Below, piece by piece: positions 33,987 through 35,771 of a DNA stretch of 35,771 bases. The stretch spans positions 1 to 35,771 of the forward strand of contig NZ_JADEVV010000044.1 of assembly GCF_015207985.1 (NCBI RefSeq), written 5' to 3'. The number at the start of each line of letters is the position of its first letter. Positions within the stretch are counted from its first letter, which is position 1. The stretch comes from Synechocystis salina LEGE 00031. GTDB taxonomy: Bacteria > Cyanobacteriota > Cyanobacteriia > Cyanobacteriales > Microcystaceae. A program made the position numbers and the translations under genes. The notes below the pieces were generated by a model. The model saw only the letters and a program-made list of their open reading frames with translations. It did no database searches and was not told the DNA's origin.

Positions 33987-35411
33987 ATGTCCGTTGCGAC
34001 ACCCCTCCTCGACCGTCATCCATGCTCCCTCGATAATTCCTCAGTTCTGCACGGTTATCTGTTGGGACAGCAGAGGGGTCTTGCCCCTGGCCAACGGTGC
34101 CTATGGAGCTTTACGGAAAACTTAGGCAAGATTGATCCCCTGGCGGTGTTTGGGGCCCTCAATGTTCAAGATCAAGTTCATTTTTACGGTGAAAACCCCC
34201 AGCGGGGGGAAACCATACTGGCTTTTGGCATTTGCCAGTCCCTGAGGATTTCCGGCAAGTATCGTTTTAGACTGGCCCAACAGTTTGCCGAGGACTGTTT
34301 CCAGCGTTTAGTGCCCATTGGCAATGCCCAAGGCCGGAGTCAGCGCCCCTATATTTTTTGTGGCTTTAGCTTTTTTGACCGCAGCTCCAACCGCAATCCC
34401 TTTGCTAATTCCTTTTTGTTTTTACCCCAAATCCAGGTGGTGAAAACGTCCCAGCATTGCCTATTAAGCTGGCAAGTTAGTCTGGATAGCAATACCGATA
34501 TTATCGATTTGGTGGATTTTATCGGTGCAATGCTCAGCGCTATCCGTCGGGTGCAACCGGCTAGGGATAACCATACCGCCCCCATGCTGGCAAGGGCTCC
34601 CCGGCTGACGGCAATAGAAGTGGCTAAGCTTTCCACGGCGATCGCCTCTAGCTTGGAAGAAATTGCCCAGCAGAGATTGAGTAAGGTGGTGTTGGCAACG
34701 GCGTTGGATTTGGACTATGGTTGTCGGTTCAATACGGCCCATTGTTTACAAAGACTGCGGCAACAGTATGGAGATTGCCATTTATTTTCCTGGGGCAATG
34801 GCCAGGGAGACTGTTTTGTGGGGGCTAGCCCAGAAAGATTACTGAGTTTGCATAATCAACAGTTGGTAACCGATGCTCTGGCCGGCTCGGCCCCTAGGGC
34901 TGCGGATGTCCAAGGCGATCGCCAATTGGGGCAACAGTTATTGCACAATCCTAAGGAGTTACGGGAACACCAAGCGGTGTTGGATTATCTGCTCCAGCGC
35001 CTACGGGCATTGGGCTTAAGCCCCCAAGCTTCTTCCTTGAAGTTGCTCAAATTAGCCAATATCCAGCATCTCTGGACCCAAATTCAAGCCCCCCTACCTC
35101 CCCACATCCATCCCCTGGCCCTGGTAGAACAACTCCATCCCACCCCAGCGGTGGCCGGTGTCCCCGTGGCGATCGCCGAAGATTTAATTCGTCGCCATGA
35201 AACCTTTGACCGCAATCTCTATGCCGCTCCCCTGGGTTGGCTAGACAGCGAAGGTAATAGCGAATTTATTGTCGGTATTCGTTCCGCTCTCCTTTCTCGC
35301 AATCGAGCCAGACTATACGCCGGGGCTGGCATTGTGGCTGGTTCCGATCCCCTCAAGGAAGTGGCAGAAATTGAGCTTAAACTCCAAACCCTCTGGCGAT
35401 CGCTGATTTGA
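33987..35411 (+). CDS. menF: Isochorismate synthase
   Basis: Converts chorismate to isochorismate, entering phylloquinone synthesis. It has 474 residues, of the chorismate-utilising superfamily. The C-terminal half shows LSKVVLATALDLDYG, FSWGNGQGDCFVGASPERLL, ALAGSAPRAAD, and the end FDRNLYAAPLGWLDSEGNSE followed by the catalytic-metal EVAEIELKL. The N-terminal half is variable, as usual. ATG 33987 is the start used. MenA in this window acts later in the same pathway. Confidence 0.93.
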   Translation: MSVATPLLDRHPCSLDNSSVLHGYLLGQQRGLAPGQRCLWSFTENLGKIDPLAVFGALNVQDQVHFYGENPQRGETILAFGICQSLRISGKYRFRLAQQFAEDCFQRLVPIGNAQGRSQRPYIFCGFSFFDRSSNRNPFANSFLFLPQIQVVKTSQHCLLSWQVSLDSNTDIIDLVDFIGAMLSAIRRVQPARDNHTAPMLARAPRLTAIEVAKLSTAIASSLEEIAQQRLSKVVLATALDLDYGCRFNTAHCLQRLRQQYGDCHLFSWGNGQGDCFVGASPERLLSLHNQQLVTDALAGSAPRAADVQGDRQLGQQLLHNPKELREHQAVLDYLLQRLRALGLSPQASSLKLLKLANIQHLWTQIQAPLPPHIHPLALVEQLHPTPAVAGVPVAIAEDLIRRHETFDRNLYAAPLGWLDSEGNSEFIVGIRSALLSRNRARLYAGAGIVAGSDPLKEVAEIELKLQTLWRSLI

Positions 35412-35494
35412 GTGATGGTCTCGCAACACCATCAAGCCAAAATAGAATGGGAATAGTCCGCCGTTGCGTTTCGGTCTAAGGGGGAGAAACCGTT

Positions 35495-35771
35495 ATGCGT
35501 CTCAATGCCAAAGCAAAGTCATTTTTAACCAAGGAAATCAATCGGGAAGCGGAATCCCTCGGTTTTGAGGTGCAAAAGGACATTGTCCTCAAACGTTTAA
35601 ACCAATTGGCCCAGGAAAGGGGTAAACCCCTGGGTAAGGAAGATTTGGCTGGGCAGGTGACGGATATGTTCCCCACCATGGCCGATCAAACCCTAACCAA
35701 GGCAGCAAAGTTAAATACGGCCCAGCAATGGCGGCTCTGGCTGACAGCCGGGGGAGTGGTGGGGGCCGGGT
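35495..35771 (+). CDS. Partial gene at the window edge, unknown conserved protein
   Basis: ATG 35495 opens a frame that runs off the end; 92 residues are seen. It starts MRLNAKAKSFLTKEINREAE, helical and charged, with LVLKR-like KDIVLKRLNQLAQERGKPLG, and a hydrophobic, Gly-rich stretch (LTAGGVVGAG) beginning at the edge, which suggests a membrane segment. AGGGGGAG lies upstream. I do not recognise the family. Confidence 0.8.
   Translation, partial: MRLNAKAKSFLTKEINREAESLGFEVQKDIVLKRLNQLAQERGKPLGKEDLAGQVTDMFPTMADQTLTKAAKLNTAQQWRLWLTAGGVVGAG

Overview
The window is cyanobacterial and very close to Synechocystis sp. PCC 6803. The octamer GCGATCGC (HIP1) and its core recur throughout. From about 9.7 kb onward the order hpnH, dgdA/ktrE, ktrB, plsX, fabH, cyanoP, sbtA, sbtB, nadK, thf1, ictB, sodB, leuB, menA, hflX, tRNA-Gly, menF matches what I recall of that genus's core chromosome. 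Gene names come from motif recognition and memory of these families; no search was run.

Region 1 (1 to about 9.34 kb) is an accessory defence island that probably continues left of the window. It is AT-richer than the rest. It holds a small ORF, a P-loop ATPase that looks cut short, a free-standing LAGLIDADG endonuclease with N-terminal zinc fingers coupled to a 93-residue unknown, an HTH-HNH fusion protein reading away from an 18-bp perfect palindrome, an MntA/HepT toxin-antitoxin pair, a cysteine desulfurase (likely DndA), a DUF433/DUF5615 toxin-antitoxin pair, and a large DNA-phosphorothioation-associated methyltransferase-like protein. The core dndBCDE genes are not in view. The island is either the edge of a phosphorothioation/restriction cluster or the remains of one. 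Its most unusual parts are the HTH-HNH protein with its palindrome, and the methyltransferase-like protein, whose N-terminal domain is repeated at its C-terminus and which carries an in-frame palindromic repeat insertion.

Region 2 (9.7 to 16.7 kb) is lipid and membrane biology: hpnH (hopanoids), dgdA/ktrE (DGDG synthase, also reported as a Ktr subunit) overlapping ktrB (potassium uptake), a bacteriohemerythrin, plsX and fabH (phospholipid and fatty acid initiation), and the photosystem II lipoprotein CyanoP on the opposite strand.

Region 3 (16.7 to 24 kb) is inorganic carbon and photosynthesis maintenance: a small membrane ORF, the bicarbonate transporter sbtA with its PII-like partner sbtB and a clear terminator, then nadK and thf1 on the minus strand, a membrane/coiled-coil protein, ictB and a DUF3288 gene. 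The sbtA upstream region carries two previously unassigned inverted repeats.

Region 4 (24 to 35.8 kb) is mixed housekeeping: a 37-residue membrane ORF, an MshEN-like protein, sodB, leuB, a small unknown, menA, a DUF29 gene, a pentapeptide-repeat protein, an iron-sulfur aldo/keto reductase, hflX (whose conserved reading frame extends upstream of any standard start codon), a lipoate ligase-like protein, tRNA-Gly(UCC), menF, and the 5' end of a further gene cut by the window edge.
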